DNA of 64,000 nt. Origin: Tolypothrix sp. FACHB-123 (lineage in GTDB: Bacteria; Cyanobacteriota; Cyanobacteriia; Cyanobacteriales; Nostocaceae). The notes beneath the pieces were generated by a model, which was not told the DNA's origin, ran no database searches, and saw nothing but the letters and a program-made list of their open reading frames with translations. The position numbers and the translations under genes were made by a program. The DNA is taken from assembly GCF_014697075.1 (NCBI RefSeq), contig NZ_JACJRE010000019.1:1-64000 (forward strand), written 5' to 3'. Positions 63,607-64,000 of the stretch are shown here, one piece after another. Every line of letters starts with the position of its first letter. Within the stretch, counting starts at the first letter, position 1.

Positions 63607-64000
63607 TCAACAGTCAACAAAATTTATATTCTCCTTATTCACTTTTATTCCTTGTTCTAGTAGTCCCTTCGCTACCAGTAGAGATGAATTATTTTGATTA
63701 TCTGTCGCTGTGTGGATGTTGCGCTCAGCATCTACTACTAATAAATTATTTTTAATAGTAGAAAATTTGATTAGCTCATCAAAGATAGATACAGCAAATT
63801 TAATAAACCGCTCTACTTGCGCATAGGAATTATTGGGAATGCGTTTATGTCCCCTGGTTAAAGTTCTCTCAATCAAAACCGCTTCTTGCTGCTGAAGATA
63901 AATCGCCACATCTGGCACAGGAATTAATTTAGCAAAGGTTGCTAAATCTTGGCTATTAGGTTCCACAGAAACATGGACAAAGAGGTAATGGGCTATATGT
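63607..64000 (-). CDS. C-terminal part of a thymidylate-kinase-like P-loop protein, 5' end outside window
   Basis: The minus-strand frame is open to base 64000 and ends at 63607 near the second mobile repeat. It reads SQDLATFAKLIPVPDVAIYL and ERTLTRGHKRIPNNSYAQVE, then about 40 more residues. The stretch PDVAIYLQQQEAVLIERTL recalls the DxxxxL-x-ER lid region of dTMP kinase-like proteins. The P-loop should lie beyond the window. Two or three codons of the C-terminus overlap the mobile repeat's target duplication (63602-63609). Confidence 0.55.
   Translation of the reverse strand, partial: HIAHYLFVHVSVEPNSQDLATFAKLIPVPDVAIYLQQQEAVLIERTLTRGHKRIPNNSYAQVERFIKFAVSIFDELIKFSTIKNNLLVVDAERNIHTATDNQNNSSLLVAKGLLEQGIKVNKENINFVDC

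Overview
The window looks like chromosomal DNA of a filamentous, probably heterocyst-forming cyanobacterium (Nostocales, Nostoc/Tolypothrix type). This is inferred from many HIP1 octamers (GCGATCGC), abundant 7-bp and 9-bp short tandem repeats between genes, an SLH-like motif, a DUF3598-like protein, a glycolate/lactate oxidase-like flavoenzyme, a cyanobacterial DesC-type desaturase, a PAS-rich hybrid-membrane histidine kinase and typical Nostoc palindromic interspersed repeats. No species call is made.

Region 1 (about 1-18.2 kb, all on the minus strand) is an exopolysaccharide or O-antigen-like locus. Read in transcription order it holds a WecG/TagA/CpsF transferase, a Wzx-type flippase, an FrhB-like flavo-iron-sulfur protein, a polysaccharide pyruvyl transferase, eight GT4/GT2 glycosyltransferases, an FkbM methyltransferase, the C-terminal remnant of a second methyltransferase, and a Wzy/ligase-like membrane protein. 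The end of that last protein appears to be replaced by a mobile-element terminus at the window edge.

Region 2 (18.2-53 kb) is mixed housekeeping and accessory sequence: two tRNA-Leu genes, an alpha-hydroxyacid oxidase, an M48 peptidase, murA (with a possible ATT start), a SpoU methylase, a thioesterase, TPR proteins, an AAA ATPase plus VWA/metallopeptidase-like pair, a pentapeptide protein, an SDR that starts inside a tandem repeat, a tandem array of four tRNA-like genes, a desaturase, hemF, an MltA-like protein, an aldehyde dehydrogenase plus nitrilase-fold pair, a DUF790 (Bax1-like) plus XPB helicase pair, a sensor kinase, and a two-gene unit of unknown function beside a lectin-propeller fragment.

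Region 3 (53-64 kb) is a second polysaccharide locus: a nucleotide-sugar epimerase on plus, then on minus galE, a GT4, a WcaJ-like initiating sugar transferase, a PIG-L deacetylase, a lipoprotein-like polysaccharide lyase, a DegT aminotransferase and a BY-kinase/Wzc co-polymerase. Region 3 carries the initiation and chain-length control genes that region 1 lacks, so the two may work together; this is inference.

The strongest unusual signals are: a 63-bp mobile repeat present twice, each copy flanked by an 8-bp direct duplication; a tandemly duplicated pair of aberrant tRNA-like genes; a two-gene unit of unknown function at 50.4-52.5 kb; a nested 275-bp palindromic element; and interspersed repeats inserted in frame inside two coding sequences.
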